Below, piece after piece: positions 41,249 to 50,237 of a DNA stretch of 64,000 bases. Both the position numbers and the translations under genes were made by a program. The stretch spans positions 155,307 through 219,306 of the forward strand of contig NZ_QEKQ01000008.1 of NCBI RefSeq assembly GCF_003096655.1. Reading direction: 5' to 3'. A model generated the notes under the pieces. The model was given only the letters and a program-made list of their open reading frames with translations. It did no database searches and had not been told where the DNA came from. This DNA comes from Tamilnaduibacter salinus. GTDB taxonomy: Bacteria > Pseudomonadota > Gammaproteobacteria > Pseudomonadales > Oleiphilaceae. Within the stretch, counting starts at the first letter, position 1. Each line of letters opens with the position of its first letter.

Positions 41249-43198
41249 ATGTGCGGTATAGCAGGCTACTGGGGCGGCTCAACGCACACCACTGCCATAG
41301 CTGAGAGCCTTGCCGATCGTATCAGCAGCCGCGGCCCGGATGATTCCGGGGTCTGGCTGGATGGGTGCACGAGTCTGGCCTTGGCCCATCGGCGCTTGGC
41401 CATCCTGGACCTTTCCCCCGCAGGGCATCAGCCCATGGTGTCGCCCTGCGGGCGGTATACGCTGGTCTATAACGGTGAAATCTATAATCACCAAGATCTG
41501 CGGGCTCAACTGGAAGCTGAAGGTGGTGCTTCCGAGTGGCGCGGCCACTCTGATACCGAAACTCTTCTGGTCGCCCTGCTGCACTGGGGGGTGGAATCAA
41601 CTCTTACTCGGCTGAACGGCATGTTCGCTTTCGGATTCTGGGACACCCGAGAGCGTCAGCTGTTCCTGGCGCGGGACCGCATGGGCGAAAAGCCCCTGTA
41701 CTACGGCCGCAGCGGTGAAACCTTCCTGTTCGCTTCGGAGCTGAAGGCAATGACCGCGCACCCGGACTGGTGTGGGCAAGTAGACCGAGATGTACTGGCG
41801 TTATACATGCGTTACAGCAACGTTCCGGCGCCATGGTGTATCTACAAGGGCATTGCCAAGCTGCCTCCGGCTCATTATGTGGTTATTTCGCAGAGCGGGA
41901 ATTCAATCAGTGATCCCGTCTGCTATTGGGATCTAGGCAAGATCGCTCAGCGTGGCCCGGGTAATTCGGCGCCATCTGAATGCGATCTTCTGAGCGAGCT
42001 CGATGAGCGGCTGAATGAGTCTGTTAATAGCCGCATGGTCTCTGACGTGCCTTTGGGCGCCTTCCTCTCAGGTGGTTACGATTCCACAATAGTGGCGGCA
42101 TTGATGCAGGCCCAGAGCGAGGAGCCAATCAGGACGTTTTCCATTGGCACCCATTCCACGAATGACGAGGCCCATCACGCTCGTCTCGTGGCGGATCACC
42201 TTGGAACGGATCACACCGAGTGGTACATCACGCCTGAGGACGCAATGGCCGTTATTCCCCGGCTTCCCGAGCTGTATGACGAACCTTTTGCGGATGCCTC
42301 ACAGGTTCCCACCTTTTTGGTCAGTCAGCTGTCGCGTGAGCACGTAACCGTGGCCCTCTCTGGCGACGGTGGTGACGAGCTTTTTGCGGGTTATAACCGG
42401 CACATGATGGGGCCGGCGGTCTGGGGCAGAGCTTCCCGGCTGCCCAAAGCGCTTCGCCATGCTTTGGGCAGCGTCATAGGCAAATTGTCGGGTATGGAAC
42501 TGCAGCGTTTCATGAAGGTGTTGCCGGCGAGCGCGCAGGTTTCTGATCTGGAACTGAAGCTGGGGAAGCTGGCCAGTGCGTTGAAGGCCAATAGCGGCAC
42601 GGAGTTCTATAGGGATCTCGTCTCCCATTGGAAGTGTCCAGAGAGCCTGATCCTGGGAGCCCGGGAGCCGCAGACGCTGCTGGATAAGCCGGGAAAGCTA
42701 CCAGATCTGCCGGGGCTGCGAGAGCAGATGCTGTATCTCGACATGACAACCTACTTGCCGGACGACATCCTTACAAAAGTGGATCGAGCCAGCATGGGAG
42801 TCAGTCTTGAGACTCGGGTGCCTTTGCTGGATCATCGGCTCGTGGAATTCGCCTGGAGGGTGCCCACGGCACTCAAGTACCGGCATGGTAAGGGCAAGTG
42901 GCTTTTGCGGCAGGTTTTGTATCGCTATGTCCCCGAGTCTCTAATGGAGCGTCCCAAGATGGGGTTTGCTGTGCCGATTGGCGAATGGCTCAGGGGGCCT
43001 TTGAAGGGGTGGGCAGAAAACCTGCTCGATGAGACTAGGTTGCGTGATGAGGGGTTTTTCAAGCCGGAGCCTATTCGCGCGATATGGCAAGCTCACCTAG
43101 CTGGAAAGGGCCGTTTTGAAGAGCAGCTTTGGACGGTGTTGATGTTCCAGGCATGGCTGGAAGCCGTGTCTAATGACAAACAGTGGGATGCCGCATGA
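41249..43198 (+). CDS. asnB: glutamine-hydrolysing asparagine synthase-like amidotransferase
   Basis: 649 aa. N-terminal class II glutaminase with Cys2 (MCGIAGYWGG) and the RGPDDSG and YNGEIYNH loops. Synthase domain has the PP-loop LSGGYDST near 275 and the SGDGGDELFAGYNRH motif near 375. Members within polysaccharide loci are thought to amidate a sugar acid or aminate a sugar, instead of making asparagine. Stop overlaps the next gene (ATGA). Confidence 0.92.
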   Translation: MCGIAGYWGGSTHTTAIAESLADRISSRGPDDSGVWLDGCTSLALAHRRLAILDLSPAGHQPMVSPCGRYTLVYNGEIYNHQDLRAQLEAEGGASEWRGHSDTETLLVALLHWGVESTLTRLNGMFAFGFWDTRERQLFLARDRMGEKPLYYGRSGETFLFASELKAMTAHPDWCGQVDRDVLALYMRYSNVPAPWCIYKGIAKLPPAHYVVISQSGNSISDPVCYWDLGKIAQRGPGNSAPSECDLLSELDERLNESVNSRMVSDVPLGAFLSGGYDSTIVAALMQAQSEEPIRTFSIGTHSTNDEAHHARLVADHLGTDHTEWYITPEDAMAVIPRLPELYDEPFADASQVPTFLVSQLSREHVTVALSGDGGDELFAGYNRHMMGPAVWGRASRLPKALRHALGSVIGKLSGMELQRFMKVLPASAQVSDLELKLGKLASALKANSGTEFYRDLVSHWKCPESLILGAREPQTLLDKPGKLPDLPGLREQMLYLDMTTYLPDDILTKVDRASMGVSLETRVPLLDHRLVEFAWRVPTALKYRHGKGKWLLRQVLYRYVPESLMERPKMGFAVPIGEWLRGPLKGWAENLLDETRLRDEGFFKPEPIRAIWQAHLAGKGRFEEQLWTVLMFQAWLEAVSNDKQWDAA

Positions 43199-44307
43199 AG
43201 GTCTGCTTTCTGGCCAACACTGGCTGGTACCTCCAAAACTTCCGAGCGAATACTCTAAGAGCATTTGTGGAAGCAGGACACGACGTCGTGGTGCTCTGCC
43301 CGAAGGGCTCCGGCGAAGAGAACCTTTCAGTTGCGGGGGTACGCTGTGAAACATTCAGGCTGGACAATGCGGGAACCAATCCGTTTGTTGAATTAGGTTC
43401 ACTGATTGAATTGGCTGGAGTAATCCGCCGTATTCGGCCCGATTGCCTTTATTCTTTTAACCCTAAAACCAACCTTTATGGATTGCTGGCGTCAAGGCTT
43501 CTGGGTGTTCGTTGCATTCCGAATGTTTCGGGGGTCGGTAGTGCGGCGTTATTGCGTGGCCTGACGGGCTGGATCTATAGCGCTTTGGTCAAGGTGGCTT
43601 ATCGGCGCGCGGAGTTTCTGTTTTTCCAGAATGAGGAGGACCGCGAGGTGTTTGGCGAGCTGGGTCTTGCGGACAGTACCAACTCATTGAGGTTGCCGGG
43701 CTCGGGCGTGGATCTGGAACGGTTCAGCCCGGATGCCGAGAATGCTGAGGGCCATGGAGAGCCGGTGCGCTTTCTGATGGCCTCTCGTCTGATTTATCCC
43801 AAAGGCGTTGTTGAGTACCTGCGGGCGGCGAAAAGCGTTGTGGCCCGATATACGAATGTGGAATGCCTTTTGGCGGGCGTTCCCGATGGCTCGGATCGTG
43901 CGGTACCGCTGGATGTGATCCGTTCCTACTGTAGTGAAGACTCGCAGGTTCGATTTCTTGGGCACGTTGAGGAAATGAGCGATGTACTTACGGGGGTTAC
44001 GGCAGTTGTGTTGCCTTCCTCGTACCCGGAGGGAGTGCCTCGCTCTCTGCTGGAAGGGTTGGCAGCCGGTAAGCTCATCGTTACAACGGACCGTCCAGGG
44101 TGTCGGGATGCATTGGACGAGGGGGTGAACGGCTTTTTCGTCCAGGAACAGTCCGTCGATTCGCTTGTTTCAGCTATGGAAAAGGTGCTGGCACTTGATG
44201 AGCACGAACTTCGGGCAATGAGCCGCTTCTCGCGTCAAAAAGCCGAAACTGGGTTTGATGAGAGTGCGGTGATCGAGGCATACCTGATGCGCGCGACACC
44301 GTGTTAA
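43195..44307 (+). CDS. glycosyltransferase, GT4 family
   Basis: 370 aa from ATG 43195, which overlaps the asnB stop by 4 nt. FLANTGWYLQNFRANTLRAF, GVRCIPNVSGVGSA, then FLMASRLIYPKGVVEYLRAA and PEGVPRSLLEGLAAGKLI. Resembles WbpX/PglA-like hexosaminyl transferases by the VSGVGSA stretch. Ends the first half of the locus; a 544-nt gap follows. Confidence 0.88.
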   Translation: MKVCFLANTGWYLQNFRANTLRAFVEAGHDVVVLCPKGSGEENLSVAGVRCETFRLDNAGTNPFVELGSLIELAGVIRRIRPDCLYSFNPKTNLYGLLASRLLGVRCIPNVSGVGSAALLRGLTGWIYSALVKVAYRRAEFLFFQNEEDREVFGELGLADSTNSLRLPGSGVDLERFSPDAENAEGHGEPVRFLMASRLIYPKGVVEYLRAAKSVVARYTNVECLLAGVPDGSDRAVPLDVIRSYCSEDSQVRFLGHVEEMSDVLTGVTAVVLPSSYPEGVPRSLLEGLAAGKLIVTTDRPGCRDALDEGVNGFFVQEQSVDSLVSAMEKVLALDEHELRAMSRFSRQKAETGFDESAVIEAYLMRATPC

Positions 44308-44851
44308 GAAGGGGTGATTTCGTCATATCCTGCGTTGGGGGTGGTCGGTTGCTAAATCAAAACTGTCCCCCGGTACCGACATTTCCCTTTTGCGCCGACT
44401 CACATCTCGCCGAGCGGGTTTTGTCTTAGTGGTGGACTTCCCTCAATTATCGGACGCTTGACGCACGAAGGGCTGCTGGATCGCCCCTTCCGGCGAGGCC
44501 GCGACGGCGATCGAATTCACGTAGTCTTTTAAACTGTTGGATCCAATATGCGGAGGATCCTGCCCAGTCTGGCCTGTTGGGGCTTCGGCTCGTCCACGAG
44601 TTGTAGCCACTGTTTCGGGAATCCGGAATGCAATCCCGCCTGTCAATGAGTCACAGGTCATCACTCCCATTTGAGAGGCGGTTTTGGCCAGGGGCACGAC
44701 GTAACGGCATGGAAAATCCTGTAAAAGTGCCTTGTTGCCCCGGAACCTTCCCCTGTCATATCCCGTTAAACCTCCAAAGGCAAACTTCAATCGGACCCGA
44801 AATCTGCTAGGGTTTTGTCTGTAACAGCGTGTAAAAAATCTGGATGGATGG
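44308..44851. other. 544-nt gap inside the polysaccharide locus
   Basis: No convincing gene on either strand and none of the dispersed repeats. An open minus-strand frame at 44443-44883 gives no recognisable domain. The gap separates the first flippase/polymerase set from the wecA-headed set and probably contains a promoter; TTGTCT…TAAAAA near 44815-44840 is a weak candidate. Confidence 0.45.
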
Positions 44852-45925
44852 ATGAACGTACCCATGGAAATGGCTGGTACCACTGGCCTGATGGCGGGCT
44901 TGATTTCGTTGTTTTCGCTGCTCGTGTTTCGCCCCCTGGCCGAACGCGTACGCCTGCTGGATATTCCGGATCAACGTAAGACCCACAAAGGGGCTGTGCC
45001 GCTGATAGGCGGGCTCAGCGCCTTCGCTGGCCTGTTTGTGGCCTGGCTGATCGCCATGCCGTTTTCAGGGGGGTACGGTATCTTCCTGCTGTGTTCTCTG
45101 TTGTTGGTCCTGCTGGGGGCGGTGGATGATGCCCGGCATCTTCCGGCCGCCTTCCGGCTCTGGGCTCAGGTTACTCTTGGTGCGCTTCTGGTATACGGGT
45201 CCGGGGTCTCGTTGGAGCATTTCGGGAACCTGTTTGGCCTCGGCGCGATTGAGCTGGGCTGGACGGGGCCGTTGATCACCATTGCCGCTGTGATTGGCGC
45301 GACAAATGCCTTCAATATGATGGACGGCATCGATGGCCTCGCGGGCAGCATGTCCCTGGTCGGGCTGGTGTCGCTGCTGATCCTGTTTGTTGGAGCGCCG
45401 GGATTTGGCGCGGAAACGACGCTGTCTATCGCGATCATTCTGGCGTTGGTGCCTTACATGATGGCGAACCTGCGAGTGCCCCCGTTTGAAAAACGGATTT
45501 TTATGGGGGACGCGGGGGCGCTGTTTATTGGGTTCTCTGTCGTCTGGTTGCTGACAAAAGGGGCCCAGATGGAGCAGGCCGCGTTCCGCCCGGTGACGGC
45601 GCTCTGGATTATCGCCATTCCACTCATGGATATGGTCTCGATCATGGTTCGCCGGGCCCGTAAGGGGCTGTCGGTGATGAAGGCGGACCGGGATCACCTG
45701 CATCACATCTTCCTGCGCGCCGGTCTGTCGGATCGTCAGGCGTTGGTCGTGATTACGCTCATGGCGGTTCTCCTGGCATCCATCGGCCTGATTGGCGAAT
45801 GGCTGGCGGTGCCCGGTTGGCTGATGTTCGGTGGTTTCCTCGGTGTGTTTCTGCTTTATCAGTGGTCACTTCGCCATGCCTGGCGATTGGCGGTTGCGGC
45901 GCGACAGCGGCTGACCCGAACCTGA
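44852..45925 (+). CDS. wecA: WecA-like undecaprenyl-phosphate N-acetylhexosamine-1-phosphate transferase
   Basis: 357 aa, about 11 membrane segments. Family motifs: RKTHKGAVPLIGG near 45, LGAVDDARHL (DDxx(D/N) Mg site), NAFNMMDGIDGLAG near 150, RIFMGDAGALFIGF and HLHHIFLRAGL. It transfers a HexNAc-1-phosphate to undecaprenyl phosphate to start a polymer. A second, unrelated initiator is at 57380. Confidence 0.92.
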   Translation: MNVPMEMAGTTGLMAGLISLFSLLVFRPLAERVRLLDIPDQRKTHKGAVPLIGGLSAFAGLFVAWLIAMPFSGGYGIFLLCSLLLVLLGAVDDARHLPAAFRLWAQVTLGALLVYGSGVSLEHFGNLFGLGAIELGWTGPLITIAAVIGATNAFNMMDGIDGLAGSMSLVGLVSLLILFVGAPGFGAETTLSIAIILALVPYMMANLRVPPFEKRIFMGDAGALFIGFSVVWLLTKGAQMEQAAFRPVTALWIIAIPLMDMVSIMVRRARKGLSVMKADRDHLHHIFLRAGLSDRQALVVITLMAVLLASIGLIGEWLAVPGWLMFGGFLGVFLLYQWSLRHAWRLAVAARQRLTRT

Positions 45926-46072
45926 GCGACTGGCGGTGGCGATTGCCGCCCGTTAATGGCTCGATAGGTAATATTCCGGTAAACTCGCGGTCCTCTATGT
46001 TCAGGGCGTATTCGCTCTGGCTCTTCATCGATTGTCGAATTTTGAAGTCACTGTTCTCCTCGGAGGTATGCC

Positions 46073-47263
46073 TTGTCTCACATTCTGATCCTGGGTGGTG
46101 ATGGCTATCTGGGATGGCCCACCGCCATGCACTTCTCTAATCGCGGTTACGACGTCACGGTCGTCGATAACTACTTCCGACGTAATGCGTGCACGGAGCT
46201 GGATACGGGCATGTTGTACCCCGTTCCAACCCTGATTGAGCGCGCGAAGATCTGGTACGAGAAGACGGGCCGTGAGATCAAGGTGGTGATCGGAGATCTT
46301 GCCAGTCCGGAAACCATGCGGAGCCTGTTTGACGGTCGGGTTCGTTATCAGTGGGCTGTTAACAGCAGTTTTTCCGGCATTCCGGAGACGGTGGTTCATT
46401 ACGCAGAGCAGCCTTCCGCGCCTTACTCTCTGATGGACTATCAGCACGCCGATATTACGTTGGTCAACAACCTCCGGGTCACGAATAACCTGCTTTGGGC
46501 GGTGCGCGATTATGCGCGGGATACCCACATTATTAAGCTGGGAACAATGGGTGAGTATGGTACGCCCAATATCGATATCGAGGAAGGTTGGCTTGATGTT
46601 GAGCACAAGGGGCGTAAGGACACGTTTCTCTTTCCACGACAGGCAGGCAGCCTCTACCACACGACGAAGGTCATGGACACGGACCTGATCTGGTTCGCGG
46701 TGCGGATGTGGGATCTGCGCGTGACAGATCTGATGCAGGGGCCGGTCTATGGCTTTGAAACAGACGAGTCAATGATCGATGATCGCCTCAAGACGATTTT
46801 CAACTACGACGAGATTTTTGGAACCATCGTCAACCGATTCGTCACTCAGGGGGTTGTCGGTTATCCGCTGACAGTCTACGGCGGTGGTGGTCAGACTCGC
46901 GGGTATCTCAATATCAAAGACACTTTGCAGTGTATCCAGAAAGCGGCTGAGACGCCTGCCAGGCAGAGCGAACTGAGGATATTCAACCAGATCATGGAAA
47001 CGCTCAGCGTCAATGATGTTGCGACGCTCACCCAGCGCGTCGGGCAGAAACGCGGACACGATGTTGAGATCAAGTCCATCGCGAACCCGCGGAAGGAAGC
47101 GGAAGAACACTACTACAACCCGACCTATCAGGGGCTGCAGGACATTGGTGTAGAGCCGCATTTCCTGACGGACGAGGTGATGGACAGGCTGTTCTCCCTA
47201 GTTGAGTCCTACCGCGACAACATCCGCAAAGACGTGATCTTCAAAGGGATCAAGTGGACATGA
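46073..47263 (+). CDS. sqdB: UDP-sulfoquinovose synthase (SQD1/SqdB family)
   Basis: 396 aa, matching SQD1. TTG 46073 is the start: GGAGGT lies 5 nt before it, while the ATG at 46068 is out of frame and stops after six codons. NAD loop ILGGDGYLGWPTA. The long string KLGTMGEYGTPNIDIEEG is the same as in plant SQD1, followed by FPRQAGSLYHTTKVMDT (YxxxK) and YGGGGQTRGYLNIKDT. The enzyme joins sulfite to UDP-glucose to make UDP-sulfoquinovose. In this locus the product is more likely used for the polysaccharide than for sulfolipid; no sqdX/sqdD is nearby. Confidence 0.9.
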   Translation: MSHILILGGDGYLGWPTAMHFSNRGYDVTVVDNYFRRNACTELDTGMLYPVPTLIERAKIWYEKTGREIKVVIGDLASPETMRSLFDGRVRYQWAVNSSFSGIPETVVHYAEQPSAPYSLMDYQHADITLVNNLRVTNNLLWAVRDYARDTHIIKLGTMGEYGTPNIDIEEGWLDVEHKGRKDTFLFPRQAGSLYHTTKVMDTDLIWFAVRMWDLRVTDLMQGPVYGFETDESMIDDRLKTIFNYDEIFGTIVNRFVTQGVVGYPLTVYGGGGQTRGYLNIKDTLQCIQKAAETPARQSELRIFNQIMETLSVNDVATLTQRVGQKRGHDVEIKSIANPRKEAEEHYYNPTYQGLQDIGVEPHFLTDEVMDRLFSLVESYRDNIRKDVIFKGIKWT

Positions 47264-48243
47264 GGTGGCTGGTTACCGGCGGTTGCGGCTTTATTGGAAC
47301 CGGTTTGATCCGGTTCCTGTTGTCGGAGGGTGGTCACCAGATTCGGGTGTTCGACAATCTGAGTACTGGCACGCGGGATGATCTTGGTCTGGTGTGTGAA
47401 TTCAGTGAGTCCACGGTCGACCAAGTCGGTCGAGGTGTGTCTTCTGACAACCCGGTTGAGCTTGTTGTTGGTGACATCATGGAAGAAGCGGCACTTCGCA
47501 AGGTTGCGGAGGATGTGGATATCCTGGTGCATCTGGCCGCAAACACCGGTGTTGGGCCGTCGGTTGAAGACCCACGCCATGACTGCCTGACGAACGTAGT
47601 GGGGACCTTCAATGCATTGGAGGCTGTCCGCTACAACGGCGTGAGCCGATTTGTCTTTGCCTCGAGTGGTGCACCTGCGGGTGAAGTGGAGCCGCCAATC
47701 CATGAGGAGTTGCCACCTCATCCAGTGGCACCCTACGGAGCAAGTAAGCTGGCCGGCGAGGGGTATTGCTCGGCCTATTACCGGAGCTTTGGTGTCGAGA
47801 CCGTCGCACTTCGATTTGGCAATGTCTACGGACCTGGGTCGGTTCATAAAGGTAGTGTCGTGGCCAAGTTCATCAAACAGGCGCTTAATGGCGAGCGCCT
47901 CGAGATTTTTGGCGATGGCTTGCAGACCCGTGATTTCATTTTTATTGATGATCTGGTCAGAGCAATTCGCTTGGCGGCGAGCCAGCCAGAGGTTGGCGGG
48001 GAAACATTCCAGATCGCGACGAGCCAGGAAACAACCGTGGGTGAGATGACCACGCTGTTGTTGAAACACCTTGAAGACCAGGGCGTCTCAGGAGTTGAGG
48101 TTTTCAATGGCGAGAAGCGCGTTGGAGACGTGCTCAGGAACTATTCGGACACGCGTAAGGCGAAAGACCGGCTTGGGTGGGTTGCGGAGTATGGCCTGAA
48201 TGAGGGGCTTGCAAGCACGGTTCGTTATTTCCTTTTGCAATGA
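47260..48243 (+). CDS. NAD-dependent nucleotide-sugar epimerase/dehydratase
   Basis: 327 aa. ATG 47260 overlaps the sqdB stop (ATGA). Extended SDR with GGCGFIGTGLIRFLL, HLAANTGVGPSVEDP, FASSGA and the YxxxK motif in PYGASKLAGE, then RFGNVYGPG and RDFIFIDDLV. Looks like a UDP-hexose 4-epimerase or related enzyme. Coupling to sqdB suggests its substrate may be UDP-sulfoquinovose or its partner sugar, but this is inference. Confidence 0.87.
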   Translation: MRWLVTGGCGFIGTGLIRFLLSEGGHQIRVFDNLSTGTRDDLGLVCEFSESTVDQVGRGVSSDNPVELVVGDIMEEAALRKVAEDVDILVHLAANTGVGPSVEDPRHDCLTNVVGTFNALEAVRYNGVSRFVFASSGAPAGEVEPPIHEELPPHPVAPYGASKLAGEGYCSAYYRSFGVETVALRFGNVYGPGSVHKGSVVAKFIKQALNGERLEIFGDGLQTRDFIFIDDLVRAIRLAASQPEVGGETFQIATSQETTVGEMTTLLLKHLEDQGVSGVEVFNGEKRVGDVLRNYSDTRKAKDRLGWVAEYGLNEGLASTVRYFLLQ

Positions 48244-48287
48244 AAATGCTCGGCAGAGCGGTTGCTAATTGTTACAGGTTGTTATAG

Positions 48288-49028
48288 ATGAATCACACTT
48301 CGAGCGCAGGTTCAGCGAATGGGCGCCTGACGCCGGTTGATATCGGCGTTATTTTTGTTCGACGCATTCGAATCTTTATCGTCGGTTTCCTGATGATTTT
48401 CGGGTTGGCTTGTGTGTTCGCTTTTTGGGGCGAACGATCTTACGAGTACACATCCATGTACCGACTAGGCAAAGCGGGGCCGGACACCTACCTTGAGTCG
48501 CCGGATATGGTCGTCGCCAGTGCCAAGTCAGATTGGGTTCCCCAAGCTGCGAAAAGTATCGAAGGGCGAATCCCGAATATCCGTGTATCGGTTTCGAAAT
48601 CGGGTGAGGTGGTTTTTCTGCGGTCTAAGGAAACGGAGGAAAGGGAAAGCTCTGTGGAAGAGCTACATCGCTTTCTTCTGTCTCGGCTGATCCGTGAGCA
48701 GAAACAGATGTTTGCCGCGCGAGAGGCACAACTGAAACAGGAGCTCACTGTGATTCGGCGTCTTCTCAATCAGATCGGCGAATCAGGAGGGAGTGCTGCC
48801 AATCAGCTTAGAGCGCAGGAAATGGATGTCAGGAGACAGCTAGCAGGACTGAAGAAAGGCAGTGAGATGGCTGAGGCGGTCCGGAGCATCAAGCCTGTTG
48901 GGCTCTCCTGGTTACATGTCATTGTTCTCGGAATGATACTCGCCGTGATGGGCGGTGCCGTGGCTGCCTTCATCGGTGAGTACATCGCCCGCGTTCGCTC
49001 AACGATTACGTCAGCTCAGACGGTATAG
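48288..49028 (+). CDS. second Wzz-like chain-length protein
   Basis: 246 aa. Two membrane segments (about 28-47 and 205-227) enclose a short periplasmic helical part with RLIREQKQMFAAREAQLKQE, a likely coiled coil. Shorter than the Wzz at 32919 and with little obvious similarity. The Pro/Gly-rich second TM of Wzz proteins is only partly conserved, so the call rests mainly on topology and position. Confidence 0.65.
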   Translation: MNHTSSAGSANGRLTPVDIGVIFVRRIRIFIVGFLMIFGLACVFAFWGERSYEYTSMYRLGKAGPDTYLESPDMVVASAKSDWVPQAAKSIEGRIPNIRVSVSKSGEVVFLRSKETEERESSVEELHRFLLSRLIREQKQMFAAREAQLKQELTVIRRLLNQIGESGGSAANQLRAQEMDVRRQLAGLKKGSEMAEAVRSIKPVGLSWLHVIVLGMILAVMGGAVAAFIGEYIARVRSTITSAQTV

Positions 49029-49040
49029 GACATCGGAAAT

Positions 49041-50147
49041 ATGGGGTTTTTTGAAGGTAAACGGGTTTTGGTCACGGGTGCTTGCGGGACGGTTGGCTCT
49101 GAGTTCATCCAGCAGTTACTGACCAACGAAGAGTATCAACCCGCTGAAGTGATCGGGATTGACAATCAGGAGACCGCTCTTTTCTTCGAGGATCAGCGAT
49201 ACCTCGATGATAACAGGGCCTATTTCTTCATTGCGGATGTGCGGGACAAGGACGAACTGGTGCGCCGGATGAAGGGCGTGGATGTCGTCTTTCACACGGC
49301 CGCTCTCAAGCATGTGATTCTCTGTGAACGGTCGCCTGACCAAGCCGTTCATTCCAATGTTCTTGGCGTTCAGAATGTCATTAGTGCAGCGATCGAGACC
49401 GATGTCGATCGGGTGATATTTACAAGTTCCGATAAAGCGGTGAATCCGACGAATGTGATGGGAACCTCCAAGCTTATGGGGGAGCGACTGATTACCGCGG
49501 CGAACAGTAACAAGAGATCCGGAAAAGGGCCGGTTTTCGCGTCTACCCGTTTTGGAAATGTTCTGGGATCAAGTGGCTCGGTCATACCAATCTTCCATAA
49601 GCAGATTGCCAAGGGTGGCCCCGTCACGCTGACGGATCCGGAAATGACGCGCTTTATTATGAGCATCGAGGAGTCGGTCCGTCTGGTCATAGACTCAGCC
49701 ATCCAGGCAAAGGGCGGAGAGGTATTCATTACCAAGATGCCTGTGATTCGGATCAGCGACCTAGCACAATCTATGATTGACCGCCTCGCGCCCGTTTATG
49801 GATTCCGGCCTGAGGATATTCGGGTTGATGTGATCGGTTCCAAGCCAGGCGAAAAGCTCTATGAAGAGTTGATGAGCGATGAGGAAACCCGGCGCGCCAT
49901 TGAACTGGAGGATTATTTCTCAGTTGTTCCTGCGTTCCGGGGGATCTATCAGGACATTGACTACAACTACGATGGCGTCGTCAGCCAAGATGTCGATAAC
50001 GCCTACGTTTCCGCCAGCGAACCCGCATTGAGTCAATCAGAAATAGCCGCTCTTCTACAGGACAAGGGGCTTTTGTCGGAGCCATCTGAAACGACAGACC
50101 AGCGCTATTGGCCTGGCGATAAAGAGCAGAGTCGCTCCGACTCCTGA
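49041..50147 (+). CDS. UDP-HexNAc 4,6-dehydratase (CapD/FlaA1-like short form)
   Basis: 368 aa. VTGACGTVGSEFIQQLL NAD loop, TAALKHVILCER, and the active-site string SSDKAVNPTNVMGTSKLMGE with Met in the place of the usual Tyr (MxxxK, as known for WbpM-type enzymes). RFGNVLGSSGSVIPIF and VIGSKPGEKLYEEL follow. It makes a 4-keto-6-deoxy-HexNAc nucleotide. 13 nt after the Wzz-like gene. Confidence 0.88.
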   Translation: MGFFEGKRVLVTGACGTVGSEFIQQLLTNEEYQPAEVIGIDNQETALFFEDQRYLDDNRAYFFIADVRDKDELVRRMKGVDVVFHTAALKHVILCERSPDQAVHSNVLGVQNVISAAIETDVDRVIFTSSDKAVNPTNVMGTSKLMGERLITAANSNKRSGKGPVFASTRFGNVLGSSGSVIPIFHKQIAKGGPVTLTDPEMTRFIMSIEESVRLVIDSAIQAKGGEVFITKMPVIRISDLAQSMIDRLAPVYGFRPEDIRVDVIGSKPGEKLYEELMSDEETRRAIELEDYFSVVPAFRGIYQDIDYNYDGVVSQDVDNAYVSASEPALSQSEIAALLQDKGLLSEPSETTDQRYWPGDKEQSRSDS

Positions 50148-50188
50148 CGTAAATGTGATCCGCAAACACGACGCGTGATCGCGAATCA

Positions 50189-50220
50189 GCTCGGGCCAAA
50201 TGCCCGAGCTTTTCGTTTCT
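50189..50220 (+). terminator. Rho-independent terminator before the second flippase
   Basis: AGCTCGGG (50189-50196) pairs with CCCGAGCT (50203-50210), followed by TTTTCGTTTCT. It lies in the open frame before the flippase and helps to place that gene's start further downstream. RfaH-type antitermination could let transcription pass it. Confidence 0.75.
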
Positions 50221-50237
50221 GTGAAAGGCTTTCAATA

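Noticed and set aside
44443..44883. 146-codon minus-strand frame in the 544-nt gap
   Set aside because: No recognisable domain, no Shine-Dalgarno, and it overlaps the wecA start. A decayed gene cannot be excluded.
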